Assembly (NCBI RefSeq): GCF_006538705.1
Contig: NZ_BJLP01000029.1
Location: forward strand, 1-51,476
Origin: Cellulomonas uda
GTDB lineage: Bacteria; Actinomycetota; Actinomycetes; Actinomycetales; Cellulomonadaceae
Length of the DNA stretch: 51,476 bases
Direction: 5' to 3'
Positions 7,559-15,955 of the stretch are shown one piece after another (the first letter of the stretch is position 1; every line of letters starts with the position of its first letter). Under the pieces are notes generated by a model that was not told where the DNA came from, did not search any database, and was given only the letters and a program-made list of their open reading frames with translations. The translations under genes were made by a program, and so were the position numbers.

Positions 7559-10500
7559 ATGACGCTCTCGTCCGACACGGACCCCGACGGCCGCCAGGAC
7601 GTGCCGGACCCGCGCCTCGAGCGCGAGGCGCTCGCACTCGAGGCGGTCGAGCTCGTCCGCGGCTGGGTGCGCGAGTCGGCCGGCCATCGGCCCGACTCGT
7701 CGGCCGCGCAGCTCGCGGCGGCGCTGCGGGACCCGGACGGGCTCGCGTTCGTCGTCGGGTTCGTCGACGGGGTGGTCCGGCCGCAGGACACGCGCGTCGC
7801 GGCGGCGGCGCTGCACGATCTGGCGGCGCGTGCGCCGCGGTTCCTGGCGCCTCCGCTGCGTGCGCTCCTGCGCGCCGGTGGTGCGCTGGCACCGGCGCTG
7901 CCCGACGTCGTGGTGCCCGTGGCCCGTCGCGTGCTGCGGCACCTCGTCGGGCACCTCGTGGTCGACGCGAGCGACCGCGGGCTGACCCGGGCGATCGCGC
8001 GGCTGCGGACGGAAGGCGTGCGGCTCAACATCAACCTGCTGGGCGAGGCGGTGCTGGGCGAGCGGGAGGCGCGACGGCGGCTGGACGGCACCATGGCGCT
8101 GCTCGCACGCGACGACGTGGACTACGTGTCGGTCAAGGTCTCGTCCGTGGTCGCGCCGCACGCGCCGTGGGCGTTCGACGAGACCGTCGCGCACGTCGTC
8201 GAGCAGCTGCGCCCGCTGTACCGGCTGGCGGCGTCCTCGTCGCCGACGACGTTCGTCAACCTCGACATGGAGGAGTACCGCGACCTGGACCTGACGCTCG
8301 CGGTGTTCCAGCGGCTGCTCGACGAGCCCGAGCTGCTCCACCTCGAGGCGGGTGTCGTGCTGCAGGCGTACCTGCCGGACGCGCTGCCCGCGATGCGGCG
8401 CCTGCAGGACTGGGCCGCGGCACGTCGCGCGCGCGGTGGCGCGCCCGTCAAGGTCCGGCTCGTCAAGGGCGCCAACCTGCCCATGGAGCGCGTCGAGGCC
8501 GAGCTGCACGGGTGGCCGCTCGCGACGTGGCACACCAAGCGGGAGTCGGACACGCACTACAAGCGCGTGCTCGAGTGGGCGCTGACGCCCGATCGCGTGC
8601 GCAACGTGCGGCTCGGTGTGGCTGGCCACAACCTGTTCGACGTCGCGTACGCGTGGCTGCTCGCCGGGCGGCGCGGCGTCCGGGACGCCGTGGACGTCGA
8701 GATGCTGCTCGGCATGGCACCGGGCCAGGCGGACGTCGTGCGGCGGGACGTGGGCGGGCTCCTGCTCTACACGCCCGTCGTGGCACCGGCCGAGTTCGAC
8801 GTCGCGATCGCCTACCTCATCCGCCGGCTCGAGGAGGGCGCGTCGAGCGAGAACTTCCTGTCCGCGGTGTTCGACCTGGGGTCCGACGAGCGCCTGCTCG
8901 ACCGCGAGCGCGACCGCTTCCTCGCGTCGGTCGCGGCGATCGACGACGAGGCGCCCGAGCGGCACCGGGTGCCCGACCGGTACGCCGCGGTCCCCCGCCC
9001 GACCCTGGGCCGGTTCGCGAGCACGCCGGACACCGATCCGGCCGTCGCCGAGAACCGCGCCCGCGCACGGGCCGTGCTGTCGCGTGTGCCCGGCTCGACG
9101 CTCGGCGTCGACGCCGCGGCGGGCGCGTGGCTGCGCTCGTCGGACGAGGTCGACGCCGTCGTCGCGACCGCGCGTTCCGGCGCCGCACGGTGGGCGGCCC
9201 TGCCGTCCGACGAGCGTGCGCGGGTGCTGCACCACGTGGGCGACGTGCTCGAGGAGCACCGGGACGTGCTCCTGGAGGTGATGGCGGCCGAGGCGGGCAA
9301 GACGCTCGAGCAGGGCGATCCCGAGGTCTCCGAGGCCGTCGACTTCGCGCACTACTACGCCGAGCTCGCACGCGGGCTCGACGGCGTCGACGGCGCGCGG
9401 TTCGAGCCCGTGGGGCTCACGCTCGTGACTCCCCCGTGGAACTTCCCTGTCGCGATCCCGGCGGGCTCGACGCTCGCGGCACTCGCGACGGGCTCGTCGG
9501 TCGTGCTCAAGCCCGCGGGTCAGTCGCAGCGCTGCGGTGCCGTGCTCGCAGACCTGCTGTGGCAGGCGGGCGTCCCGCGCGACGTGCTGCACCTGGTGCA
9601 GGTCGACGAGGGCACGCTCGGGCGGACGCTCGTCGCGCACCCCGGCGTCGACCAGGTCGTCCTCACGGGCGCGTACGACACGGCGGCGCTGTTCCGGTCG
9701 TTCCGCCCCGACCTGCGCCTGCTCGCCGAGACGAGCGGGAAGAACGCGATCGTCGTGACGCCCAGCGCCGACGTGGACCTCGCGGTCAAGGACGTCGTCT
9801 CCTCCGCGTTCGGGCACGCGGGCCAGAAGTGCTCGGCCGCGTCGCTCGTGGTGCTCGTCGGGTCGGTCGCACGCTCACGCCGGTTCCGTGACCAGCTCCT
9901 GGACGCCGCGTCGTCGCTCGTCGTCGGCGAGGCCCACGACCCGCGCACGCAGCTGGGGCCTCTCGTCGAGCCCGCCTCGGGCAAGCTGCTCGCGGGCCTC
10001 ACGGAGCTCGACCCGGGCGAGGCCTGGGCGCTGGCGCCGCGGCGCCTGGACGACGCCGGGCGGGTGTGGACGCCCGGTGTGCGGGTCGGGGTGCGGCCCG
10101 GGTCGCGGTCGCACCGCACCGAGTACTTCGGGCCCGTGCTGTCCGTCATGACGGCCGCGGACCTCGACGAGGCGCTCGAGATCGTCGACGCCGTCGACTA
10201 CGGCCTGACGGCGGGGCTGCACTCGCGCGACGCCGACGAGATCGCGACCTGGCTCGAGCGCGTCGAGGCGGGCAACCTCTACGTCAACCGCGGCATCACG
10301 GGCGCGATCGTGCGGCGACAGCCGTTCGGCGGGTGGAAGCGTTCGGCCGTCGGGCCGGGTGCCAAGGCCGGTGGGCCCGGGTACCTCGACGTCCTGGGCT
10401 CCTGGCGTCCCGCGCGGGCGCGCCGCGGTGCCGACGTGACCGACCCGCGGGTGCAGGCACTCGTCGCCGCGGCGCGCGCGGACCTGCCCCCGGCGTCGGC

Positions 10501-11110
10501 CGACGCGGTCGAGCGGGCCGCGCGCAACGACGCGCACGCGCTCGCGACGCGGTTCGCCCCGCGGGACGTCACGGGGCTGTCCGCCGAGCGCGACGTGCTG
10601 CGACACCTGCCCTACGGCCCGGGCGTGCTCGTCCGCCTCGCGTTCGAGGGGCCGACCGTGGGCGACGACCTCGTCGGGCTGCCCGGGCTGGTGCGGGTGG
10701 TCGCCGCCGCCGCGGCCGCCGGCACGCGCGTCGTCGTCTCGAGCGACGTACCGCTGCCGCCGCGGGTCGCGAACGCCGTCCGGACGGTCGCGGACGGGCT
10801 GCACGTCGAGGTCGAGGCCGCGTGGCTGGCCCGCGTCGCGGCGCTCGACGGCGCGCGCGTGCGGCTCGTGGGGGCCACCGAGGCGTCGGTCGTGGCCGCG
10901 ACCGGCGGTCGCCCCGACGTCGCCGTGTGGGACCACCCGGTGACCGAGTCCGGGCGCGTCGAGCTCGCGCCCCTCCTGCGCGAGCAGGCGGTCGCGATGA
11001 CCGCGCACCGCTTCGGGTCGCCGGATCCGCTGGCGCGCGAGGTGCTGCGTCAGCCGGCCGCGGCGGCTCCGGCCGACGCGAGCGCGCCGAGCCGGGACAG
11101 CGCGCGGTAG
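7559..11110 (+). CDS. putA: Bifunctional proline dehydrogenase / pyrroline-5-carboxylate dehydrogenase
   Basis: 1183 residues from ATG 7559, with AAGGA 6 nt upstream. The N-terminal half is an FAD-dependent proline dehydrogenase barrel (INLLGEAVLGEREARRR, VNLDMEEYRDLDLT, VKGANLPMERVE, then WHTKRESDTHYKRVLEWAL). The second half is an NAD-dependent aldehyde dehydrogenase: TPPWNFPVAIPAG, Glu724 in LAETSGKN and nucleophile Cys758 in GQKCSAAS. Together they oxidise proline to glutamate with channelling of P5C. The C-terminal 220 or so residues beyond the ALDH domain exceed a minimal PutA and look like the pseudo-ALDH extension of longer forms. There is no DNA-binding RHH domain. The 3' end overlaps the convergent zapE by 61 bp. 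Confidence 0.95.
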   Translation: MTLSSDTDPDGRQDVPDPRLEREALALEAVELVRGWVRESAGHRPDSSAAQLAAALRDPDGLAFVVGFVDGVVRPQDTRVAAAALHDLAARAPRFLAPPLRALLRAGGALAPALPDVVVPVARRVLRHLVGHLVVDASDRGLTRAIARLRTEGVRLNINLLGEAVLGEREARRRLDGTMALLARDDVDYVSVKVSSVVAPHAPWAFDETVAHVVEQLRPLYRLAASSSPTTFVNLDMEEYRDLDLTLAVFQRLLDEPELLHLEAGVVLQAYLPDALPAMRRLQDWAAARRARGGAPVKVRLVKGANLPMERVEAELHGWPLATWHTKRESDTHYKRVLEWALTPDRVRNVRLGVAGHNLFDVAYAWLLAGRRGVRDAVDVEMLLGMAPGQADVVRRDVGGLLLYTPVVAPAEFDVAIAYLIRRLEEGASSENFLSAVFDLGSDERLLDRERDRFLASVAAIDDEAPERHRVPDRYAAVPRPTLGRFASTPDTDPAVAENRARARAVLSRVPGSTLGVDAAAGAWLRSSDEVDAVVATARSGAARWAALPSDERARVLHHVGDVLEEHRDVLLEVMAAEAGKTLEQGDPEVSEAVDFAHYYAELARGLDGVDGARFEPVGLTLVTPPWNFPVAIPAGSTLAALATGSSVVLKPAGQSQRCGAVLADLLWQAGVPRDVLHLVQVDEGTLGRTLVAHPGVDQVVLTGAYDTAALFRSFRPDLRLLAETSGKNAIVVTPSADVDLAVKDVVSSAFGHAGQKCSAASLVVLVGSVARSRRFRDQLLDAASSLVVGEAHDPRTQLGPLVEPASGKLLAGLTELDPGEAWALAPRRLDDAGRVWTPGVRVGVRPGSRSHRTEYFGPVLSVMTAADLDEALEIVDAVDYGLTAGLHSRDADEIATWLERVEAGNLYVNRGITGAIVRRQPFGGWKRSAVGPGAKAGGPGYLDVLGSWRPARARRGADVTDPRVQALVAAARADLPPASADAVERAARNDAHALATRFAPRDVTGLSAERDVLRHLPYGPGVLVRLAFEGPTVGDDLVGLPGLVRVVAAAAAAGTRVVVSSDVPLPPRVANAVRTVADGLHVEVEAAWLARVAALDGARVRLVGATEASVVAATGGRPDVAVWDHPVTESGRVELAPLLREQAVAMTAHRFGSPDPLAREVLRQPAAAAPADASAPSRDSAR

Positions 11111-12105
11111 TACTTCTTGCGGTAGCCGCCGCGCAGCATCTCGTCGCTGAACAGGCCCTGCGTCCCGCCACCCCCGAGCAGCACGGGCACGTCACGGTCG
11201 TAGAGGCGGTCGACCAGCACGACGAGGCGCAGCGCGACCTCCTGCCGGGTCACCGGCCCGACGCCCGTGAGCCCGACGAGCGTCGTGCCGTCCAGCAGCG
11301 CCCCGTACTTCGAGGGGTGCACGGTCGCGAGGTGCGCGAGCAGCGCGGAGAAGTCGTCGAGCGTCGCGCCGGGGCGTCCGGAGACCGCCGCGCGCACGGC
11401 GTCGTCGGGCAGCGCGTCCCCGTGCTCGACGGAGCGGTGCCGGTAGTCCTCACCGTCGATGCGCAGCACGTCGAACCGCGCCGCGAGCGCCTGGATCTCG
11501 CGCAGGAAGTCCTCGGCGGCGAACCGACCCTCGCCGAGCGACTCGGGCAGCGTGTTCGACGTCGCCGCGAGCGCGACGCCGCGGTCCGCGAGCTCGCGCA
11601 GGAGGCGGGACATGAGGACCGTGTCGCCCGGGTCGTCGAGCTCGAACTCGTCGATGCAGACCAGGCGGTAGGCGGAGAGCGCCTCGACGGTCTGCCGGAA
11701 CCCGAGCGCGCCGACGAGGTTGGTGTACTCCACGAACGTGCCGAACGCGGCGCGCCCACCCGCCGTGGTCACCGCGTGCGCGAGCGCCGCGAGCAGGTGG
11801 GTCTTCCCGACGCCGAAGCCGCCGTCGAGGTAGACGGCCTCGGGCGTGGCGCGCCTGCGGCGCCACCACGACGAACCGGCGGAGCCGACGACGGCGTCCG
11901 TCGCGCGGCGCAGGCGCTCGACCGCGGCGGCCTGGCTCGGGTGCGCCGGGTCGGGCACGTAGGACTCGAAGGACGCGCCCGCGAAGTGCGGGGGCGGGAC
12001 GAGCTCGGCGACGAGCCGGTCGGCCGCGACCGTGGGGGCGCTCGCGGCGAGCGAGCGCACGGCCGGGTGGGGACCGTGCGTCGGGTCCGGCTGGAGGTCC
12101 GTCAC
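11050..12105 (-). CDS. zapE: ZapE/AFG1-like cell-division ATPase
   Basis: 351 residues from GTG 12105 (VTDLQPDP). This start is preferred to ATG 12138 because no Shine-Dalgarno exists for either, while a TACCCT hexamer sits 8 nt upstream of 12105, as at other apparently leaderless genes here. The AAA-type core has Walker A GGFGVGKT (about 95-102) and Walker B LVCIDEFEL with Asp153-Glu154, then TSNTLPESL (sensor) and the conserved LLGGGG and GGYRKKYYRALSR tail. The family associates with FtsZ in proteobacteria and with protein quality control as AFG1/LACE1 in mitochondria. Its role in actinomycetes is inferred. Its last 20 codons overlap the 3' end of putA on the other strand. Confidence 0.9.
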   Translation of the reverse strand: MTDLQPDPTHGPHPAVRSLAASAPTVAADRLVAELVPPPHFAGASFESYVPDPAHPSQAAAVERLRRATDAVVGSAGSSWWRRRRATPEAVYLDGGFGVGKTHLLAALAHAVTTAGGRAAFGTFVEYTNLVGALGFRQTVEALSAYRLVCIDEFELDDPGDTVLMSRLLRELADRGVALAATSNTLPESLGEGRFAAEDFLREIQALAARFDVLRIDGEDYRHRSVEHGDALPDDAVRAAVSGRPGATLDDFSALLAHLATVHPSKYGALLDGTTLVGLTGVGPVTRQEVALRLVVLVDRLYDRDVPVLLGGGGTQGLFSDEMLRGGYRKKYYRALSRLGALASAGAAAAG

Positions 12106-12289
12106 GGTCGTCCAGGGTACGTCCACCTCGTGACCCATCCCGCGTCCGCATCGTGTCATGTGCGTCTCATCATCCGGTCTGGGACTCCCCGATCGGGCGA
12201 CACCGTGTGAACCTCGACGCGTGATCGAGTCCGGGTTCGTGCGGTGCTGTCGGCCTTGTGCCGAGTCGGCTGCGCGTGCCCGCACGTCC

Positions 12290-12322
12290 ATGTGCATGTG
12301 CTGCTGTCTGCGGAGCAACTGA
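12290..12322 (+). CDS. Cysteine-rich leader peptide (polycysteine uORF)
   Basis: A 10-residue reading frame MCMCCCLRSN ends 114 bp before the sulfite reductase gene. Four of its first six residues are Cys, an extreme bias for a random frame. An in-frame GTG at 12239 would give 27 residues with seven Cys. Neither start has a good Shine-Dalgarno. Polycysteine upstream ORFs that sense cysteine supply and control sulfur-assimilation operons are known from mycobacteria. A similar attenuation role is inferred here from sequence and position. Confidence 0.6.
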   Translation: MCMCCCLRSN

Positions 12323-12373
12323 CCCCGCCCCCGTCCCCCACCCTGGGCGCGCGGTCTGTGCCCAGAGGGATGA

Positions 12374-12392
12374 ACCCGGCTCGAGGCCGGGT
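12374..12392 (+). promoter_or_regulatory. Leader hairpin upstream of the sulfur operon
   Basis: A perfect 7-bp stem ACCCGGC / GCCGGGT with loop TCGAG lies between the Cys-rich leader ORF and the GGAGG ribosome-binding site (12423-12427) of the sulfite reductase gene. It could be one of two alternative structures in a translation-attenuation leader. No riboswitch family motif was recognised in 12139-12436. Confidence 0.4.
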
Positions 12393-12436
12393 CCTGAGCG
12401 CAGCCGAGCCCGTGAACGTCCTGGAGGTAGCGCCTC

Positions 12437-14098
12437 ATGGCGCAGACCCGGATCGCACCACCCGCCGCCAAGCCCGAGGGCCAGTGGGCCTTCGACCCCG
12501 AGCGCACGCCGCTCAACGGCAACGAGGAGATGAAGCAGGTCGACGACGGCCTGTCCGTCCGGCACCGCATCGAGACGATCTACGCCCACGAGGGCTTCGC
12601 CTCGATCCCCGGTGACGACCTGCGTGGTCGCATGCGCTGGTGGGGCCTGTACACGCAGCGCCGGCCCGGCATCGACGGCGGCAAGACCGCGACCCTCGAG
12701 CCGGAGCAGCTCGAGGACGAGTACTTCATGCTGCGGGTGCGGTGCGACGGCGGGCGCCTGTCGCTCGCGCAGCTGCGGACCGTCGCGGGCATCTCGCGCG
12801 AGTTCGGCCGCGGCACGGCGGACATCACCGACCGGCAGAACATCCAGCTGCACTGGATCCGCATCGAGGACGTGCCGGAGATCTGGCGCCGCCTCGAGGC
12901 GGTCGGCCTGACCACGCAGGAGGCGTGCGGCGACGTCCCGCGCGTCATCATCGGCTCGCCCGTCGCGGGCGTCGCGGCCGACGAGATCATCGACGGCACG
13001 CCCGCGATCGAGGAGATCCACCGCCGGTACATCGGCGACCCCGCGTTCTCGAACCTGCCTCGCAAGTGGAAGACCGCGGTCAGCGGCTCGCCGCACCAGG
13101 ACGTCGCGCACGAGATCAACGACGTCGCGTTCGTCGGCGTGGTCCACCCCGAGCTCGGCCCCGGCTTCGACCTGTGGGTCGGCGGCGCGCTGTCCACCAA
13201 CCCGATGCTCGGCAAGCGGCTCGGCGCGTTCGTGACGCTCGAGCAGATCCCCGAGGTGTGGGTCGGGGTGACGTCGATCTTCCGCGACTACGGGTACCGC
13301 CGGCTGCGCACGCGCGCGCGCCTGAAGTTCCTGCTCGCCGACTGGGGGCCGGAGCTGTTCCGCCAGGTGCTCCAGGAGGAGTACCTCGGGTACGCGCTGC
13401 CCGACGGTCCCGAGCCGCCGCCCCCGCCGACGGGCCGACGCGACCACGTGGGCGTGCACCCGCAGAAGGACGGCCGGTTCTACATCGGCGCCGCACCCGC
13501 GGTCGGCCGGATCTCGGGCGAGGTGCTCGACGCGGTCGCGGACCTCGTCGAGCTCGCGGGCTCGGACCGCGTGCAGCTCACCACCGAGCAGAAGCTCGTC
13601 GTGATCGACGTGCCGGGCGACAAGGTCGACGCGGTGGTCGACGGCCTCGAGGCGCTCGGCCTGGAGGTGCGCAACGCCTCGACGTTCCGGCGTGGCACGC
13701 TCGCGTGCACCGGCATCGAGTTCTGCAAGCTCGCGATCGTCGAGACGAAGGCCAGGGCCACGGCCCTCGTCGGCGAGCTCGAGCGCCGCCTGCCCACGTT
13801 CGACCAGCCCATCACGATCAACGTCAACGGCTGCCCGAACTCCTGCGCGCGGATCCAGACCGCCGACATCGGCCTGAAGGGCGCGCTCGCGCAGGGCGAG
13901 GAGGGCTACCAGGTCCACCTCGGCGGCGGGCTCGGCCTCACCAGCGGTCTCGGCAAGACGCTGCGCGGGCTGCGCGTGCCGTCGTCCGAGCTGCCCGACT
14001 ACATCGAGCGCGTCACGCGCCGGTTCGACGAGCAGCGCCTCGAGGGTGAGCAGTTCGCGCAGTGGGTGCACCGAGCGGCAGAGGAGGACCTGCGATGA
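12437..14098 (+). CDS. sir: Assimilatory sulfite reductase (ferredoxin)
   Basis: 553 residues from ATG 12437 with GGAGG 9 nt upstream. It has the two-fold ferredoxin-nitrite/sulfite reductase architecture: a half-domain with RGRMRWWGLYTQR and FGRGTADITDRQNIQLHWI, then a second half. The four cysteines that hold the siroheme-[4Fe-4S] centre are Cys424 and Cys430 (ACTGIEFC) and Cys466 and Cys470 (NGCPNSC). Reduces sulfite to sulfide with six electrons from ferredoxin. The sulfite assignment over nitrite follows from the operon: cysH, cysD, cysN and siroheme synthase come next with stop/start overlaps. Expression is probably controlled through the Cys-rich leader ORF upstream. Often annotated nirA in actinobacteria. 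Confidence 0.93.
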   Translation: MAQTRIAPPAAKPEGQWAFDPERTPLNGNEEMKQVDDGLSVRHRIETIYAHEGFASIPGDDLRGRMRWWGLYTQRRPGIDGGKTATLEPEQLEDEYFMLRVRCDGGRLSLAQLRTVAGISREFGRGTADITDRQNIQLHWIRIEDVPEIWRRLEAVGLTTQEACGDVPRVIIGSPVAGVAADEIIDGTPAIEEIHRRYIGDPAFSNLPRKWKTAVSGSPHQDVAHEINDVAFVGVVHPELGPGFDLWVGGALSTNPMLGKRLGAFVTLEQIPEVWVGVTSIFRDYGYRRLRTRARLKFLLADWGPELFRQVLQEEYLGYALPDGPEPPPPPTGRRDHVGVHPQKDGRFYIGAAPAVGRISGEVLDAVADLVELAGSDRVQLTTEQKLVVIDVPGDKVDAVVDGLEALGLEVRNASTFRRGTLACTGIEFCKLAIVETKARATALVGELERRLPTFDQPITINVNGCPNSCARIQTADIGLKGALAQGEEGYQVHLGGGLGLTSGLGKTLRGLRVPSSELPDYIERVTRRFDEQRLEGEQFAQWVHRAAEEDLR

Positions 14099-14292
14099 GC
14101 GGCTCCGGCGAGGGACGCGCGGTCCCGTACTACTGCCCGTTCTGCGCGAGCGAGGACCTGTGGCCCGCGGGCGAGACCCACGGGCAGTGGGAGTGCCGCT
14201 CGTGCGCGCGCACGTTCGCGGTGCGGTTCGTGTCCGTCGCCGACCCGGGTGAGCGCACGCCGCGCCCGGCGATCGCGGGAGGTGCCCGATGA
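14095..14292 (+). CDS. Small zinc-ribbon protein of the sulfur-assimilation operon
   Basis: 65 residues; ATG 14095 overlaps the sulfite reductase stop by 4 bp (ATGA) and its own stop overlaps the cysH start the same way. Two CxxC knuckles are present, YYCPFCAS and WECRSCAR, 22 residues apart, forming a likely rubredoxin-like or zinc-ribbon fold. The tail is short and basic/flexible. The same kind of small ORF sits between the sulfite reductase and cysH genes in other actinomycetes, so a conserved accessory role is likely, for example delivering electrons or metal to the reductase. No function is demonstrated by the sequence. Confidence 0.85.
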   Translation: MSGSGEGRAVPYYCPFCASEDLWPAGETHGQWECRSCARTFAVRFVSVADPGERTPRPAIAGGAR

Positions 14293-15008
14293 GCACGGCG
14301 ACGCCGACCGCGGCCGACCTGTCCCCCGACGAGCTGCGCGAGCTCGCGACCCGCGCGGGCGTCGAGCTCGAGGGCGCGCACCCCGAGGAGATCCTCGCGT
14401 GGGCCGCGCGCACGTTCGGCCGCGACCTCGTCGTCGCGTCGTCCATGGGCGACGAGGTCCTCGTGCACATGGCCGCGCGGGCGGTGCCCGGGATCGACGT
14501 CATCTTCCTCGACACCGGCTACCACTTCGCCGAGACGATCGGCACGCGCGACTACTACGCCGACTTCACCGACATCCGGCTGCGCACGGTCCTGCCGCTG
14601 CGCACGGTCGCCGAGCAGGACGCCGAGCACGGCCCGCGCCTGCACGACCGCGACCCGAACCTGTGCTGCGCGCTGCGCAAGGTCGAGCCGCTCGAGCGCG
14701 GCCTCGCGCCCTACCGGGCGTGGGTCACCGGCATGCGCCGTGAGGACGCCCCGACCCGCACCGACATCACGGTCGTCGGCTGGGACGCCAAGCGTGGCAA
14801 GGTGAAGCTCAACCCCCTCGCCGCCTGGACGCAGGCGCAGGTGGACGAGTACGTCGAGACCCACGGCGTCGTGCTCAACCCCCTGAGGCAGGCCGGGTAC
14901 ACCTCGATCGGGTGCGCCCCCTGCACGCGCGCCGTCGCCCCGGGTGAGGACCCGCGGGCGGGGCGCTGGTCCGGTACCTCCAAGACGGAATGCGGTCTGC
15001 ACACATGA
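14289..15008 (+). CDS. cysH: Adenylyl-sulfate (APS) reductase, iron-sulfur type
   Basis: 239 residues from ATG 14289. The PP-loop ATPase-like fold shows VVASSMGDEVLVHM and LDTGYHFAET. The iron-sulfur cysteines are Cys126-Cys127 (LCCALRK) and Cys209-x-x-Cys212 (GCAPCTR), and the catalytic cysteine is Cys235 in the C-terminal ECGLH. Presence of the CC/CxxC pairs marks the enzyme as an APS reductase rather than a PAPS reductase, which agrees with no APS kinase gene in the operon. It produces sulfite for the upstream sulfite reductase; thioredoxin or a similar thiol is the reductant. Both ends overlap neighbours by ATGA. Confidence 0.95.
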   Translation: MSTATPTAADLSPDELRELATRAGVELEGAHPEEILAWAARTFGRDLVVASSMGDEVLVHMAARAVPGIDVIFLDTGYHFAETIGTRDYYADFTDIRLRTVLPLRTVAEQDAEHGPRLHDRDPNLCCALRKVEPLERGLAPYRAWVTGMRREDAPTRTDITVVGWDAKRGKVKLNPLAAWTQAQVDEYVETHGVVLNPLRQAGYTSIGCAPCTRAVAPGEDPRAGRWSGTSKTECGLHT

Positions 15009-15955
15009 CGACGACCCTCGGCGCCACGTCCCCCACGCCGGTGGCCTCCCCGCTGTCCCCCACCCGCCTGACCCAGCTCGACGCGCTCGAGTCCGAGGCG
15101 ATCCACGTGATGCGCGAGGTCGCCGGCGAGTTCGAGCGACCCGTGCTGCTGTTCTCGGGCGGCAAGGACTCGATCGTCATGCTGCACCTCGCACGCAAGG
15201 CGTTCTGGCCCGCCGCGGTCCCGTTCGCGCTGCTGCACGTCGACACCGGGCACAACTTCCCCGAGGTGCTCGAGTACCGCGACGCGACGGTCGCGCGGCA
15301 CGGGCTGCGGCTCGTCGTCGCGCACGTGCAGGACGCGATCGACGACGGCCGCGTGAGCGAGCGCCCCGACGGGTCGCGCAACGCGCTGCAGACCGTCCCG
15401 CTGCTCGACGCGATCACGAGCAACCGGTTCGACGCGGTGTTCGGCGGCGGTCGTCGCGACGAGGAGAAGGCGCGTGCCAAGGAGCGCGTGTTCTCCCTGC
15501 GCGACGAGTTCGGCCAGTGGGACCCGCGCCGCCAGCGTCCCGAGCTGTGGGACCTGTACAACGGCCGCCACAAGCCGGGCGAGCACGTGCGCGTGTTCCC
15601 GCTGTCCAACTGGACCGAGCTGGACGTGTGGCGCTACATCGAGCGCGAGGGCATCGAGCTGCCCGAGATCTACTACGCGCACGAGCGCGAGGTGTTCGCG
15701 CGTGACGGCATGTGGCTCGCACCCGGCGAGTGGGGTGGGCCTCGCGCCGACGAGCGGCTCGAGACGCGCACCGTGCGGTACCGCACGGTGGGTGACATGA
15801 GCTGCACCGGAGCGGTCGACTCGTCCGCGACGACCGTCGCGGACGTCATCGCCGAGGTCGCCGCGAGCCGCCTCACCGAGCGTGGCGCCACCCGCGCCGA
15901 CGACCGCGCGTCCGAGGCCGCCATGGAGGACCGCAAGCGGGAGGGGTACTTCTGA
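15005..15955 (+). CDS. cysD: Sulfate adenylyltransferase subunit 2
   Basis: 316 residues from ATG 15005, overlapping the cysH stop (ATGA). The N-type ATP-pyrophosphatase loop is SGGKDS at residues 51-56. Other family signatures are HVDTGHNFPEVLEYRD, GGGRRDEEKARAKER, FPLSNWTELDVWRYI and a C-terminus ending AAMEDRKREGYF. With CysN it forms ATP sulfurylase, making APS from sulfate and ATP. The stop overlaps the cysN start by one base (TGATG), consistent with equimolar synthesis of the two subunits. Residues upstream of 15005 in this frame lack family similarity. Confidence 0.96.
   Translation: MTTTLGATSPTPVASPLSPTRLTQLDALESEAIHVMREVAGEFERPVLLFSGGKDSIVMLHLARKAFWPAAVPFALLHVDTGHNFPEVLEYRDATVARHGLRLVVAHVQDAIDDGRVSERPDGSRNALQTVPLLDAITSNRFDAVFGGGRRDEEKARAKERVFSLRDEFGQWDPRRQRPELWDLYNGRHKPGEHVRVFPLSNWTELDVWRYIEREGIELPEIYYAHEREVFARDGMWLAPGEWGGPRADERLETRTVRYRTVGDMSCTGAVDSSATTVADVIAEVAASRLTERGATRADDRASEAAMEDRKREGYF

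Noticed and set aside
12138..12159. ATG starts of zapE at 12138 or 12159
   Set aside because: Neither has a Shine-Dalgarno or a well placed -10, whereas GTG 12105 has TACCCT 8 nt upstream like other leaderless genes in the window; 12138 is not strictly excluded.
12139..12436. SAM-type riboswitch upstream of the sulfite reductase gene
   Set aside because: A stretch like GATGAACCCGGC recalls the SAM-I core, but the remaining conserved helices and the kink-turn are missing; the Cys-rich leader ORF explains the region better.
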